NCBI GenBank assembly: GCA_964475985.1
Contig: CAYYYP010000021.1
Coordinates: 1 to 53,957 of the forward strand
From: CAYYYP01 sp964475985
GTDB taxonomy: Bacteria; Bdellovibrionota; UBA1018; CAYHWW01
Direction: 5' to 3'
DNA length: 53,957 nt
Made by a program: the position numbers and the translations under genes
Shown: piece by piece, positions 23,923 to 33,413 of the stretch
How positions within the stretch are numbered: the first letter of the stretch is position 1
Layout: each line of letters starts with the position of its first letter
Notes under the pieces: generated by a model
The model's database searches: none
What the model was told of the DNA's origin: nothing
Seen by the model: the letters and a program-made list of their open reading frames with translations, nothing else

Positions 23923-26763
23923 TCAACTCACAGCGTTTACACAGCGCGAACAAAGATCATCATGTTCCTTGTTCGTTCCCACTTCAAAAGTGTAAGTCCA
24001 ACAGCGGGCGCATTTTGTGCCATCGGCTGCTTTGGCCACGATTCGTGTGTCAGCGGCTTCTTGCAATGTGACTTTAGACACGATGAATAACCTAGCCAGG
24101 CTCTCCGTTGTAGAACTTAAGATCTTGATTTGGTCAGCAGCCGCTTCAATATGGACCTCCGCCTCTAGTGGGTGGCCGATGGTTTTGGCAGCGCGAAGCG
24201 GCTCGAGCTCTTTGTTTACCAAGCTTCTCATATCTAGAATCACGTTCATGCGGGCGGCGTTGGCTTCCAATTTTTCTTCTAGGCTCGAGAGATTTTTTTT
24301 CCACTCCTTAAGTGGGAAAGCCTGTTCAAAAATAGAACCGCTTAAGTTCATGGAGGCTGGTAATGTTTTCCAGATCTCTTCCGCCGTGAAACTTAAAATG
24401 GGCGCTAACCCTTTCGTGAGGGCAAGCAGCATTTCATACAGCACCGTCTGGGAGCTCCGGCGTTCGGCGGAATCATGCCTTGCGGTGTAAAGTCGGTCTT
24501 TCAAAATATCAAAATAAACTGCGCTTAGATCCACGGTGCAGAAGTTTATGAGCGAATGATAGGCAAGGTGAAATTCGTAATTTTCATAGGCTTTTTCTAG
24601 AGTCTTCAAAAAATTATAAGTCTTATGAAGCGCCCATTGATCGAGCTCGTGAAGCGAAGCTAAGGGTACGGCGTCCTTTGGCGTAAAGTCATAAAGATTA
24701 CCTAAGATGTACCGAAAGGTGTTGCGCATTTTACGGTAGCCGTCAGAAATTCTCTCAATGGTCTCCATGGAAAAGTTAACGTCATTTCGATAATCTTCAA
24801 GGACTACCCAAAGCCTTAAAATTTCAGCGCCATACTTAGAAACAAAATCAATGGGATCTGTTACGTTACCTTTGGATTTTGACATCTTCTTACCCAACGC
24901 GTCGTTTACGAAGCCATGGGTAAGTAAAGTGCGAAACGGCGCTTTTTTTCGCGTTGCGACGGAAGTAATCAGGGAAGTCTGAAACCAACCTCGGTGTTGA
25001 TCACTACCTTCTAAATAAAGATCAGCTGGCCATCTCACTTTGCCTTTCCCAAACTCGCTGTCGAGCACGGCCGCATGACTGACTCCAGAGTCAAACCAAA
25101 CGTCGAGAATGTCGGTCTCTTTGCGAAAAGTTTCGTTTTCACAGCTGGAACACTTCGACTGTGGCAATAAGAGTTTATCCGGATCCCATTCATACCAGAC
25201 ATCAGGTCCATGCTTTTCCATCAACTGGGCGATATGTTCAAACTGAGCCGCCGGCTTTAAAGGTTCTTCGCATTTTTCACAGTAAAAGATCGGCAAAGGA
25301 ACGCCCCAGGTGCGTTGCCGCGAAATACACCAATCGGGCCTTCCCGCCACCATGGATTCAATTCGGTTTATTCCCCACTCCGGAACAAATTTAGTTTTTT
25401 GAATTTCCGCCAAAGCAGATTGCCTCAGGCCCGTATTTTCCATGCTGATGAACCATTGGGGGGTTGCTCGGAACATGACCGCGCCATGGCAACGCCAACA
25501 ATGGGGATAACTATGTTCAAGTTTTTTAGCGGCGACGAGATGCCCAGAATTTTTGAGGTCTTCAACAATTTTTGTATTCGCTTCAAAGGCCTTCATTCCC
25601 TCGTATTGAGGTACCTCTTTCGTATAGCGGCCGCGATGATCCACGGGCGCAAATACTTCCAGTCCATATTTTTTTCCGGCGATATAATCTTCCATGCCGT
25701 GGCCGGGAGCCGTGTGAACAAGTCCCGAGCCCGCATCTAACGTGACGTGCTCACCGAGAATCAAAGGAGAAGCACGATTCATGAAAGGATGTTTCGTAAC
25801 GAGGTTTTCAAGCGCTTCGCCTTTAATTTGAAAGTGAAGCTTATAGTTGGTGATCCCGGCTTCTTGAACAAACTTTTCAACTAGCCCCGAAGCTAGGAGA
25901 TAGAGCTCCGTGTCACTTTCGAAAACTGTGTATTCAAGTTTTGGATGCAATGCAATGGCAAGATTGGCTGGGAGCGTCCAGGGAGTTGTGGTCCAGATCA
26001 CAGCAAAAATAGGCTTATTTTTTGTTAAAGCGAGGAACTCATTAGCCACTTTTGCGCCTAATGATTCAGCGGACGATAAATGCTTGGAAAACTCTGCGGC
26101 CGACTCGAATTCAAATTTCACGTACACGGAATGACTGAGGTGATTTGCATACTCAATTTCCGCATCCGCTAATGCGGTCGCACAATTCGGGCACCAATAA
26201 ACTGGCTTATTTCCGCGGTAAAGGGCACCGGTCTCTGAAATTCGTCCCAGTTCTCGTATGATGCTCGCGCAATAGCTGGAGCTCATGGTCATGTAGGGGT
26301 TATCCCAACGGGCTAAAATGCCGAGTCTTTTGAACTGTTCTCGTTGCTTCTCAATCCATCCCTTAGCGTATTCACGGCACATTTGCCGGATCTGGACCTT
26401 CGATAGTGCAGCTTTATCTTGCTTTTGCTCACGAAGTTTTTTTTCGACGCCCAGCTCAATGGGTAAACCGTGGCAATCCCAACCCGGAATGAATTCCGCA
26501 TGAAAACCCGCCATATTTTTGTATTTTATGACGATGTCCTTCAAAATTTTATTGAGGCAATGGCCGATATGAATATTGCCGTTAGCGTAGGGTGGCCCGT
26601 CGTGAAGTACAAAAAATTCCTTGTTTTGCCGCGAAAAAAGCATTTTTTCGTAAGTTTGACTGGCTTGCCATTCGGCGGTGGTTTTTGGTTCCCGCTCGGC
26701 AAGGCCAGCTTTCATGGGGAAGTCAGTACGTGGTAAATTGAGCGTGTTTTTGTAGTCTTTCAT
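23923..26763 (-). CDS. ileS: Isoleucyl-tRNA synthetase
   Basis: About 946 aa class I synthetase. HIGH motif as NGNIHIGHCLNKILKD, editing (CP1) domain, KMSKSKGN and a C-terminal zinc-binding domain (CARCW and CSRC), i.e. the bacterial type with zinc finger. The start ATG at 26763 gives MKDYKNTLNLPRTDFPM, aligning with E. coli IleS; a GTG 5 codons upstream is possible. No Shine-Dalgarno is obvious. No T-box is seen in the leader, as expected for a Gram-negative. Confidence 0.97.
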   Translation of the reverse strand: MKDYKNTLNLPRTDFPMKAGLAEREPKTTAEWQASQTYEKMLFSRQNKEFFVLHDGPPYANGNIHIGHCLNKILKDIVIKYKNMAGFHAEFIPGWDCHGLPIELGVEKKLREQKQDKAALSKVQIRQMCREYAKGWIEKQREQFKRLGILARWDNPYMTMSSSYCASIIRELGRISETGALYRGNKPVYWCPNCATALADAEIEYANHLSHSVYVKFEFESAAEFSKHLSSAESLGAKVANEFLALTKNKPIFAVIWTTTPWTLPANLAIALHPKLEYTVFESDTELYLLASGLVEKFVQEAGITNYKLHFQIKGEALENLVTKHPFMNRASPLILGEHVTLDAGSGLVHTAPGHGMEDYIAGKKYGLEVFAPVDHRGRYTKEVPQYEGMKAFEANTKIVEDLKNSGHLVAAKKLEHSYPHCWRCHGAVMFRATPQWFISMENTGLRQSALAEIQKTKFVPEWGINRIESMVAGRPDWCISRQRTWGVPLPIFYCEKCEEPLKPAAQFEHIAQLMEKHGPDVWYEWDPDKLLLPQSKCSSCENETFRKETDILDVWFDSGVSHAAVLDSEFGKGKVRWPADLYLEGSDQHRGWFQTSLITSVATRKKAPFRTLLTHGFVNDALGKKMSKSKGNVTDPIDFVSKYGAEILRLWVVLEDYRNDVNFSMETIERISDGYRKMRNTFRYILGNLYDFTPKDAVPLASLHELDQWALHKTYNFLKTLEKAYENYEFHLAYHSLINFCTVDLSAVYFDILKDRLYTARHDSAERRSSQTVLYEMLLALTKGLAPILSFTAEEIWKTLPASMNLSGSIFEQAFPLKEWKKNLSSLEEKLEANAARMNVILDMRSLVNKELEPLRAAKTIGHPLEAEVHIEAAADQIKILSSTTESLARLFIVSKVTLQEAADTRIVAKAADGTKCARCWTYTFEVGTNKEHDDLCSRCVNAVS

Positions 26764-26847
26764 CTTTGATCGCAACACTATATGTGGAATTCTACGAAAA
26801 ACAAGCTAAGTACAGAGTTTCCGCACTTGACGTTGAGTGCGAACTCA

Positions 26848-26876
26848 TTGACACTTTTTTGAGTAGTTTTTATATT
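26848..26876 (+). promoter_or_regulatory. Near-consensus sigma70 promoter of the HU-family gene
   Basis: TTGACA (26848-26853), a 17-bp spacer, and TATATT (26871-26876). A short inverted repeat, GCACT/AGTGC at 26823-26840, lies just upstream of the -35 and could be a regulator site. The leader to the ATG is about 15 nt and carries GGGAG. This is the strongest promoter-like sequence I can find in the window. Confidence 0.75.
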
Positions 26877-26897
26877 TTTGAAAGGGAGTAAGTAATT

Positions 26898-27254
26898 ATG
26901 GCAAAGAAAAAATCAAATAAGTTTTCGTTCGTGAACGAGCTCAACACCAGATTGACCACCGCAGTGAGTGTAACTCGCGCTGGCGCAGCTCGCATCAAAA
27001 CCACCGATCTTCGTAAAGCTCTTGAAGAGACTTTCAACGACGCCGCTCGTGCTGCAGCATCCGGCGAACGCGTTCGTTTCCCCATCATCGGCGCATTGGT
27101 TCGTCGTGACGTTCCTGCTCGTAAAGGCGGAAAAGGTGTAAACCCTTTCACTGGCGAACCTATGATGATCAAGGCTCGTCCTGCTTCAAAGAAGCCACGT
27201 TGGTCTTTCCCTAAGACTCTTCGTGAGACCTTCGCTAACAAAAAGCATTGGTAA
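26898..27254 (+). CDS. HU-family DNA-binding protein
   Basis: 118 aa, basic. The C-terminal half matches HU/IHF: RFPIIGALVRRDVPARKGG, then VNPFTGEPMMIKARPA (the beta-arm with the Asn-Pro-x-Thr-Gly-Glu core), then SFPKTLRE. It is longer than typical HU (90 aa) through a Lys-rich N-terminus and a C-terminal extension. Strong promoter, good ribosome binding site and its own terminator suggest high expression as a nucleoid protein. Divergent from ileS. Confidence 0.88.
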   Translation: MAKKKSNKFSFVNELNTRLTTAVSVTRAGAARIKTTDLRKALEETFNDAARAAASGERVRFPIIGALVRRDVPARKGGKGVNPFTGEPMMIKARPASKKPRWSFPKTLRETFANKKHW

Positions 27255-27263
27255 TTTAAACGC

Positions 27264-27286
27264 CGGTTTCCCTTATCGGGAAGCCG
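27264..27286 (+). promoter_or_regulatory. Hairpin after the HU-family gene
   Basis: CGGTTTCCC (27264-27272) pairs with GGGAAGCCG (27278-27286), one wobble pair. It sits between the stop codon and the main terminator, without a U-run. It may stabilise the 3' end of the mRNA. Confidence 0.4.
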
Positions 27287-27300
27287 TTGAGTTTTAAAAG

Positions 27301-27333
27301 AGGCATCTGGATCGATCCCAGGTGCCTTTTTTT
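27301..27333 (+). terminator. Intrinsic terminator of the HU-family gene
   Basis: AGGCATCTGG (27301-27310) pairs with CCAGGTGCCT (27318-27327), a 10-bp stem with one G-U pair and a 7-nt loop, followed by a run of six T. Textbook rho-independent form. Confidence 0.9.
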
Positions 27334-27343
27334 ATGCCAAAAA

Positions 27344-29557
27344 TTAACTTAGAACGGCGATTCGGCGAGCGAGGTCGTTCCAGCGTTTGCCTTGATTGCG
27401 GGAATTCAGAGCTATTTCGATTGCGCGTTTTTGGCCCACTAGCACCACCAGTTTTTTACCGCGCGTGACACCGGTGTAAATGAGGTTCCGTTTGAGCATC
27501 ATGAAGTGCTGCGTAGAAATTGGCAGAATGATGGCCGGGTATTCAGACCCTTGCGCTTTATGGATCGTGGTGGCGTAGGCGAGGGTCAGAATGTCAAAAT
27601 CTGAAAATTCAAAAACGATGCTGCGGTCATCGAAATCGATGACCGCTTCCTCTTCTGCAAGGTCGATGCTTTTAATGAACCCGATATCGCCGTTAAATAC
27701 CTCTTTGTCATAGTCATTCACCGTAACCATGACTTTATCACCGGGTGCGTAGGTGGACCCAAATCGTTCAATATGAACACCAGCTTTTGGGTTTAAAACT
27801 TTCTGCAATTCAACGTTCAAAGCCCGTGCGCCAAGCCCACCGCGGTTCATGGGGCAGAGAACTTGTATGTCTCGCACCGGATGAAAATGAAACTTATTGG
27901 GAATGCGGGTTTTGACGAGTTCAAGCAATACAGAAATCGCCTTTTCTGGCTCTTCCGCAGCAACGAAATAAAAATCAGAATCCTCGGTCCGTCGTTCAAG
28001 GTCAGGCATTTCACCCCGATTGATCCGGTGGGCATTTGCAATGATTTGACTTTGAGCGGCTTGGCGAAAGATCTCCGTAAGTTTCACCGTTGCGATGGCG
28101 CCTGACTCAATAATGGCGTTAAGCACGCATCCTGGACCAACGGACGGAATTTGGTCGACGTCGCCAATGATTACAAGCGAAGCATGATGAGGAATCGCTT
28201 TAAGCAGCGCTTGCATCAAAGTGAGGTCCACCATCGACGCTTCATCGACTAGCAACATATCAACGGGCAAAAGGTTGTCCTTAGTATGGGCAAAACCGCC
28301 CTTTTTCTGATCCATGCCTAAAAGTCGATGAATGGTTTTTGCATCCATTCCGGTGCATTCAGAGAGGCGCTTGGCTGCCCTACCGGTGGGGGAGCACAAC
28401 GCGATTCGAATGTTTTTTGATTGTAAGACGGAAACCAGAACTTTGGTCAGGGTGGTTTTTCCCGTGCCAGGGCCGCCCGTGATTACGGAGACTTTGTTAA
28501 AAAGTGCTGTTTTAATCGCGTCGTTCTGTAAGGGCGCCAATTTGATTTTGAACTTGCCTTGAGCCTGTAGGATTTCTGCCTCGAGGTCCGCGGTGTTCCA
28601 AATGGGTTTTCCTGTTTTTAGTTCCTGAAGGAGCTGCGCTACCTCTCCTTCGCTGCGATACAGCGCGGCGGTATAAAAGCAGGATTGACCATCAATGGTG
28701 GAACGAACGAGATTTTTATTCTGGATTTCAAGTTGAATGGCCTGCGCAAGAACCTCCTCCTCGATCTCTAAAAGCTTGATGGCCTCCTGCATGAGTTCAT
28801 TCTCCGGAAAGGCGCAGTGCCCATTTGAGGAACATTCCAAAAGCACATGATTAATCCCGGCCCTTGCACGCAACATGGAGTTTCGGGGGACCCCCAGCTG
28901 ATTTGCGATAAAATCGGCGCTCTTAAAACCAATGCCAATCACATCCCTGGCAAGTTGGTAGGGATTTTCCTGAACTTTAGCGATGGCATTCTGCCCATAG
29001 GTTTTATAAATGCGCACCGCCCGGCTCGTGCTCACGCCATGGCCTTGCAAAAAGACCATAATTTCCCGCACAACTTTTTGGTCTTTCCAGGCAGAAGTGA
29101 TTTTTTTGATTCGAACCTTTCCCAAACCTTCCACTTTGCGCAGAGCCTGCGGGGAATTTTCGATCACATTGAAAATATCGGCACCGAAAGTAGCGACCAA
29201 TTTTTCGGCAAAGTGTGGTCCGATCCCTTTCAACATTCCAGAGGCAAGATATTTTTCAATGCCCTCAAGGGTCGAGGGCTGAACCGTTTTGATAAAATCG
29301 GCCTTGAATTGAATTCCAAAATCACGGTGTCTATCCCAAGTTCCGATAGCTTCTACAAACTCACCGGCCGAGATGGAAGGGGAATGACCAACTAGCGTTA
29401 CGAGTTCTTTTTGCCCCTTTACTTTGAGGCGTGCGACGCAATAACCATTTTCCGTATTGTGGAAAGTAACGCGTTCAACCGAACCTTCTAATTTTTCACC
29501 GATAGGTCGCGAGGTGGAACCTGCTTCATTTTGCGGAGGCTTTGGGATAGTGGTCAT
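27344..29557 (-). CDS. recD2: RecD2-type ATP-dependent DNA helicase
   Basis: 737 aa. The N-terminal region (YCVARLKVKGQKELVTLVGHSP and helix-hairpin-helix repeats such as GIGPHFAEKLVATFG and GLGKVRIKKI) is typical of RecD2/RecD-like SF1B helicases that act outside RecBCD. Walker A VITGGPGTGKTTLTKVL is in the middle, with DEASMVD (Walker B), GDVDQIPSVGPG, and a C-terminal block IHKAQGSEYPAII plus YTGVTRGKKLV. 5'-3' unwinding in replication repair is the family role. Convergent with the HU-family gene, divergent from the next. Confidence 0.95.
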   Translation of the reverse strand: MTTIPKPPQNEAGSTSRPIGEKLEGSVERVTFHNTENGYCVARLKVKGQKELVTLVGHSPSISAGEFVEAIGTWDRHRDFGIQFKADFIKTVQPSTLEGIEKYLASGMLKGIGPHFAEKLVATFGADIFNVIENSPQALRKVEGLGKVRIKKITSAWKDQKVVREIMVFLQGHGVSTSRAVRIYKTYGQNAIAKVQENPYQLARDVIGIGFKSADFIANQLGVPRNSMLRARAGINHVLLECSSNGHCAFPENELMQEAIKLLEIEEEVLAQAIQLEIQNKNLVRSTIDGQSCFYTAALYRSEGEVAQLLQELKTGKPIWNTADLEAEILQAQGKFKIKLAPLQNDAIKTALFNKVSVITGGPGTGKTTLTKVLVSVLQSKNIRIALCSPTGRAAKRLSECTGMDAKTIHRLLGMDQKKGGFAHTKDNLLPVDMLLVDEASMVDLTLMQALLKAIPHHASLVIIGDVDQIPSVGPGCVLNAIIESGAIATVKLTEIFRQAAQSQIIANAHRINRGEMPDLERRTEDSDFYFVAAEEPEKAISVLLELVKTRIPNKFHFHPVRDIQVLCPMNRGGLGARALNVELQKVLNPKAGVHIERFGSTYAPGDKVMVTVNDYDKEVFNGDIGFIKSIDLAEEEAVIDFDDRSIVFEFSDFDILTLAYATTIHKAQGSEYPAIILPISTQHFMMLKRNLIYTGVTRGKKLVVLVGQKRAIEIALNSRNQGKRWNDLARRIAVLS

Positions 29558-29568
29558 GAACTTTTATT

Positions 29569-31026
29569 ATGACACTCTTCGTAGCTTGGAACCGCAAGCA
29601 CCGCGACTATTTCTTTTTTTCGCTCATATTCATCTGGACCGTAACGCATTTGTATCTTAGCGGCCATCGTTCCATGTGGCAGGATGAGCTCACCCGTTAC
29701 GGCCAGATGCAAATGCCATTGCTGGCAGCGCTAAAATCTTTGTTTCAGGAGCCCAGTCCCTTCACGCCTGGTGAGATCATCTTAGGCTTTCTTTCAAAAG
29801 GACTTTTTGGCAGCTTTTCCGAGTTTGAATTTTGGGGCAGGGTGCCATCGGTACTTTGGGGAACAGCGACTCTCCTTCTCGCCTACAGAATGCAGCGGTT
29901 TATTCTGTTCCTGCTTTTGTTTTTTTCGGTGAGCCTCACCAGTTTTTGTACGCAGTTTAGGCCGTACGCCGCACTTATCTTTGATGGTGCCTTGGCGGTC
30001 TACATTTTAGATGCATCGGAAAAATATTCCTTAAAAGAAAAGTTAATATTCGGGCTCAGCGTTTTGTTTGGCCACCTTTACGGGATAGTTTTCATTGGAT
30101 TTGCATTTTTTCTGCGCCGCAAATTTATGGCGACTCTACTTTGCGTTTTATACCTAGCCCTGGTGACGGCTTGTTTTTACTTTGCCCATCAAAATAGCTT
30201 GATCGTGTGGACCGTAAAACCAAACACGATTGATTTTCGTTCCTATCTTGGGTGGTTAAGCAAAACCTTTGGTTCACCCTACGGAGAGCTGAAATTAGTG
30301 CTCTTCGTTCTTCCCATCATTGGATTCCTGTTTTCCTGCACTAAAAATCTGAGTCGGACTTTGCAACACGGATTACTTTTTTTCGTAACTTTAGCCCTGC
30401 CGTTTTTGGCGAATCTCATCGGCAATTATGCCTTTGTGCCTAGGCAAGTGGTGGGTGCTTTGTTCTCGTTCTATTATTTTGTGGATCTAGGGATTTCATG
30501 TACGGTGGAGCCTGCGCCCGCAAGACCAACGCCACAAACCTATTTTCGGAAGTCCATTCATTATGGCCGACCAGTCCTTTGGGCTTTAATACTTTTGTTT
30601 TGGGCGGGTGCGTGGAAAGGCTACGTATTTGAAGGCAAGCCTCCGTTCGCGGAGCAACCTTTACACAAATATTTCGACGTTGCGAAACAAACACTTCTAG
30701 AAAACGATCGTAATGTCTTGCTCATTGACCCGGGTGGCATGGGTTACCACTATTTTCTCCGTACTTACGGAGAAAAAATTGAAGTGCACAAAAAGCACCA
30801 TGCTGGCCACGAGTGGGTTGTGAGATGTTGGCCCGAAAAAGATTTCTGTCTCTATCACTTTGATGAATCGGAATATGCTTGGAAAGACTTAAATGAAATT
30901 GCGGAGCTTAAGGAGTTTAAGGATTTTGCGTTAGGTCAGAATCCTTCCTTCCAGAGAATCATTTATAATTCCTTTGAGTTTCGTTTTCCCGGGGATACTG
31001 CCGTTAAGTTAAATCGAGCCTGGTAG
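29569..31026 (+). CDS. GT-C fold membrane glycosyltransferase (PMT/ArnT-like)
   Basis: 485 aa, about ten hydrophobic segments. An acidic pair after the first membrane helix (MWQDELTRY) is where GT-C enzymes of the PMT/ArnT superfamily carry the catalytic Asp-Glu. A soluble, likely periplasmic C-terminal domain starts around residue 350. It would transfer a sugar from a polyprenyl-phosphate donor to a lipid or protein at the periplasmic face; donor and acceptor unknown. The start is 11 bp from divergent recD2. It converges on a similar-topology gene with a 3-bp gap. Confidence 0.7.
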   Translation: MTLFVAWNRKHRDYFFFSLIFIWTVTHLYLSGHRSMWQDELTRYGQMQMPLLAALKSLFQEPSPFTPGEIILGFLSKGLFGSFSEFEFWGRVPSVLWGTATLLLAYRMQRFILFLLLFFSVSLTSFCTQFRPYAALIFDGALAVYILDASEKYSLKEKLIFGLSVLFGHLYGIVFIGFAFFLRRKFMATLLCVLYLALVTACFYFAHQNSLIVWTVKPNTIDFRSYLGWLSKTFGSPYGELKLVLFVLPIIGFLFSCTKNLSRTLQHGLLFFVTLALPFLANLIGNYAFVPRQVVGALFSFYYFVDLGISCTVEPAPARPTPQTYFRKSIHYGRPVLWALILLFWAGAWKGYVFEGKPPFAEQPLHKYFDVAKQTLLENDRNVLLIDPGGMGYHYFLRTYGEKIEVHKKHHAGHEWVVRCWPEKDFCLYHFDESEYAWKDLNEIAELKEFKDFALGQNPSFQRIIYNSFEFRFPGDTAVKLNRAW

Positions 31027-31029
31027 TCC

Positions 31030-32559
31030 TCAGCGCTGGCAGGCAGAGGCAACTTCGGTAATACAGGCATAGCTTGCTAAAGATGAGGGTATTTTTGGCA
31101 AATGCACGGGCGCTACGATGAGCAGATTTTCCGGCAGAATATCTTTTAGTAGCTCAGGGTTATCTGGTTTTTCTGGCATAAAACCGGAACAGGTCGCGGC
31201 GTTTGACGTCCATTCTAATACACTGGATTGTGCCTGCGGTGCGGGGTGTTCACCGGAAACGTATTTCCTGAAATAATCATCAAATGAAGCACGGCTACGA
31301 TAAAGTTGTACTGCACCTAAATGACAGCTCGAAAGCACTAAAACTTTAATATCTGAACCTTTCTTAAAAAGTACTTCGTGCAGACGATAGCGAGGAATGT
31401 CGGTGTAAAGTGGCTCGTTCATCAAAAAATGGCGGTAGGGCCGCAGAAGACCAAACCAGGCAAACACCATGATCGGCAGTAGGGCCAACCTGAAAAGGGC
31501 CGGCCTAGTTTTTTGCCATCCTAGGTCGGCTAAATAAGAAACGGCTCTAATGTTTACCCAAATCCATACGGGCAAAGCACCAAGGACTTGTCTCGGAGCA
31601 AAAAAGTATCCGTAGGCGCTATCCAAAACTACCGGAAATATCAAAAACGAAAAAAACCAAATTAAGCAGAGCCAAAATTCTTTGCGATCTTTTCGCGCCA
31701 TGGTGAGGAGGCCGAAACAAAATATTACCACCGTGACTTTCAGTGCACTGTTTTGCGCAGAAAGCGTTCTTATCGCCTCATCTAAAGTGTTGTACCAGGG
31801 GAATTTCACCAGTCGGTCCGCCAATGAAGCGGTTAACGAATCTCCGGTGGTCCCATAGGTTTTTTGAACTTTAATGAAATAAAACCAAACGAACCTCATG
31901 CCTACACTGAGAAACGCAACGGCTAAGCTTAGTCCGTACATACGAATGGCAGGGAGATTATGCCCGACTTTAGAGCGACTCATTAAACTTAAGGCCGTAA
32001 CTCCAATCAAGATGACCGTCCCAAAAATAGTGTAGGGATGGCCCAGGCCAGAAATAAATTGCAGGATGAAAAGGACTAAAAGAAATATATCCAGCTTGAG
32101 TGGCTTTCCATCCGAAAGCAAAATTTCCCGACAGAGAAAAAAGCTCGAACCAGAAAATAGAATCATGCTGGCAATGGGTCTTGCCGTAACTGCCATGGCA
32201 GAAAGTGGAACGCTCAGGGCACAGAAAAAAGCCCAAAAAAATTTTTCACGTTTTGAAAAAGTTCCGCCCAAATATGGAAGGCCCGTTAAAACTGCCGCAC
32301 AAAAAACAGGGAAGACCCTCATTGCAATGTGCGGATGGAGACCCAACGGGATCAAAAACTTTCCAAGTAGCGAAATTAGAATCAAGTCCAGGGGACCATG
32401 GGGGCCGCTCTCGGTTTTCAATGCATGCAGAGTTTCCGCAAACGTACCACCAGAGTAGGTAAACCAATTGATTTCATCGCACCAGAAACCGGTGTGAAAC
32501 CCATGGTAAGCAAAGACGAGAAAGGCAAAAAGAAAAATGCCTAGGCCTTTAAGGCGCAC
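31030..32559 (-). CDS. GT-C fold membrane glycosyltransferase
   Basis: 509 aa, about ten to eleven hydrophobic segments. The first loop has FWCDEINWFTYSGG with the Asp-Glu pair typical of GT-C enzymes, and ARPIASM in a later helix recalls the PMT family. The C-terminal tail has several Cys. It resembles the convergent neighbour in plan but not obviously in sequence; both may decorate surface glycans or proteins. It overlaps plsC by 11 bp. Confidence 0.7.
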   Translation of the reverse strand: MRLKGLGIFLFAFLVFAYHGFHTGFWCDEINWFTYSGGTFAETLHALKTESGPHGPLDLILISLLGKFLIPLGLHPHIAMRVFPVFCAAVLTGLPYLGGTFSKREKFFWAFFCALSVPLSAMAVTARPIASMILFSGSSFFLCREILLSDGKPLKLDIFLLVLFILQFISGLGHPYTIFGTVILIGVTALSLMSRSKVGHNLPAIRMYGLSLAVAFLSVGMRFVWFYFIKVQKTYGTTGDSLTASLADRLVKFPWYNTLDEAIRTLSAQNSALKVTVVIFCFGLLTMARKDRKEFWLCLIWFFSFLIFPVVLDSAYGYFFAPRQVLGALPVWIWVNIRAVSYLADLGWQKTRPALFRLALLPIMVFAWFGLLRPYRHFLMNEPLYTDIPRYRLHEVLFKKGSDIKVLVLSSCHLGAVQLYRSRASFDDYFRKYVSGEHPAPQAQSSVLEWTSNAATCSGFMPEKPDNPELLKDILPENLLIVAPVHLPKIPSSLASYACITEVASACQR

Positions 32560-33340
32560 GTGAGTTTTCCATTGCCACCAAGGCTTCTAGCATTTGCTGC
32601 CGGACCTTTTGTACCAGCGCGTCCAGATCCTTTGGGGTGAGGCCCACCGTGGGTACGGGCGGAAGGACTTTGATGTGAATTTTTCCGTGGAGGATTTTAA
32701 ATTTAGATTCCTGAAAATAGAAATGAAGGGGCGTGTGAACAATAGGTACGAGGGGACGCTGCGCCTGAATTGCCATATGGAACGCCCCGCGCTTAAACGG
32801 CAACAGCAGGGTTTTCCCTCGATTCCGGGTGCCCTCGGGAAAAACCCAAATGGAATAATTCTTCTCAATCAAAGCCTTCTTCGCTTCAATTAAGCTTTCC
32901 ATGGCATGGCGCCGATGTTTGCGGTCAATTAAGATATTATCGGAACCGCGGAAGATGAGGCCAAAGAAGGGTAGCCAACCTAACTCCTTCTTCCCCAATA
33001 CAATGGTGTTGGACGGGAGGACTGGCACATACGTGAAAACATCCCAATTGGATTGGTGGTTCGCCGCAATGATACAAGGTGCCGCACTCTTGAGATGCTC
33101 ATCACCCTCAATCGTAACGCGCCATCCCATGAAAAGACGAGCGGGGAAACTGATGAGATGTCCATAAAGGAAATTGAGTTTGGGGCTTTTCCAAAATAAC
33201 GGAGTCAATAAAAAGCAGAGCAAGGTAGCTGCGGTCGCGCATACCGAGACTGCAACCAGCCGCAGGGAATAGTTCAGAAAACGAAGTGAATACAAAAAAC
33301 CGTAAATGACGTGGCGCATCTTTTTTTTCCGAGCCTTCAT
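32549..33340 (-). CDS. plsC: 1-acyl-sn-glycerol-3-phosphate acyltransferase (PlsC family)
   Basis: 263 aa. The acyltransferase block NHQSNWD gives His95-x4-Asp100. VFPEGTRNRGK (from about residue 166) is the second substrate-binding block. An N-terminal hydrophobic segment anchors it in the inner membrane. It makes phosphatidic acid from lysophosphatidate. An ATG eight codons in is an alternative start. Confidence 0.92.
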   Translation of the reverse strand: MKARKKKMRHVIYGFLYSLRFLNYSLRLVAVSVCATAATLLCFLLTPLFWKSPKLNFLYGHLISFPARLFMGWRVTIEGDEHLKSAAPCIIAANHQSNWDVFTYVPVLPSNTIVLGKKELGWLPFFGLIFRGSDNILIDRKHRRHAMESLIEAKKALIEKNYSIWVFPEGTRNRGKTLLLPFKRGAFHMAIQAQRPLVPIVHTPLHFYFQESKFKILHGKIHIKVLPPVPTVGLTPKDLDALVQKVRQQMLEALVAMENSRAP

Positions 33341-33413
33341 TTTGTATTCACAATCTCTCTTTAACTTTTGCTGTAGGTTTGACTTTAATAGGCCTCCTCA
33401 TTAGCATAAAAAC

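Noticed and set aside
24017..24490. Rightward 157-aa ORF antisense to ileS
   Set aside because: It is fully inside ileS, with composition expected for the opposite strand of a conserved gene.
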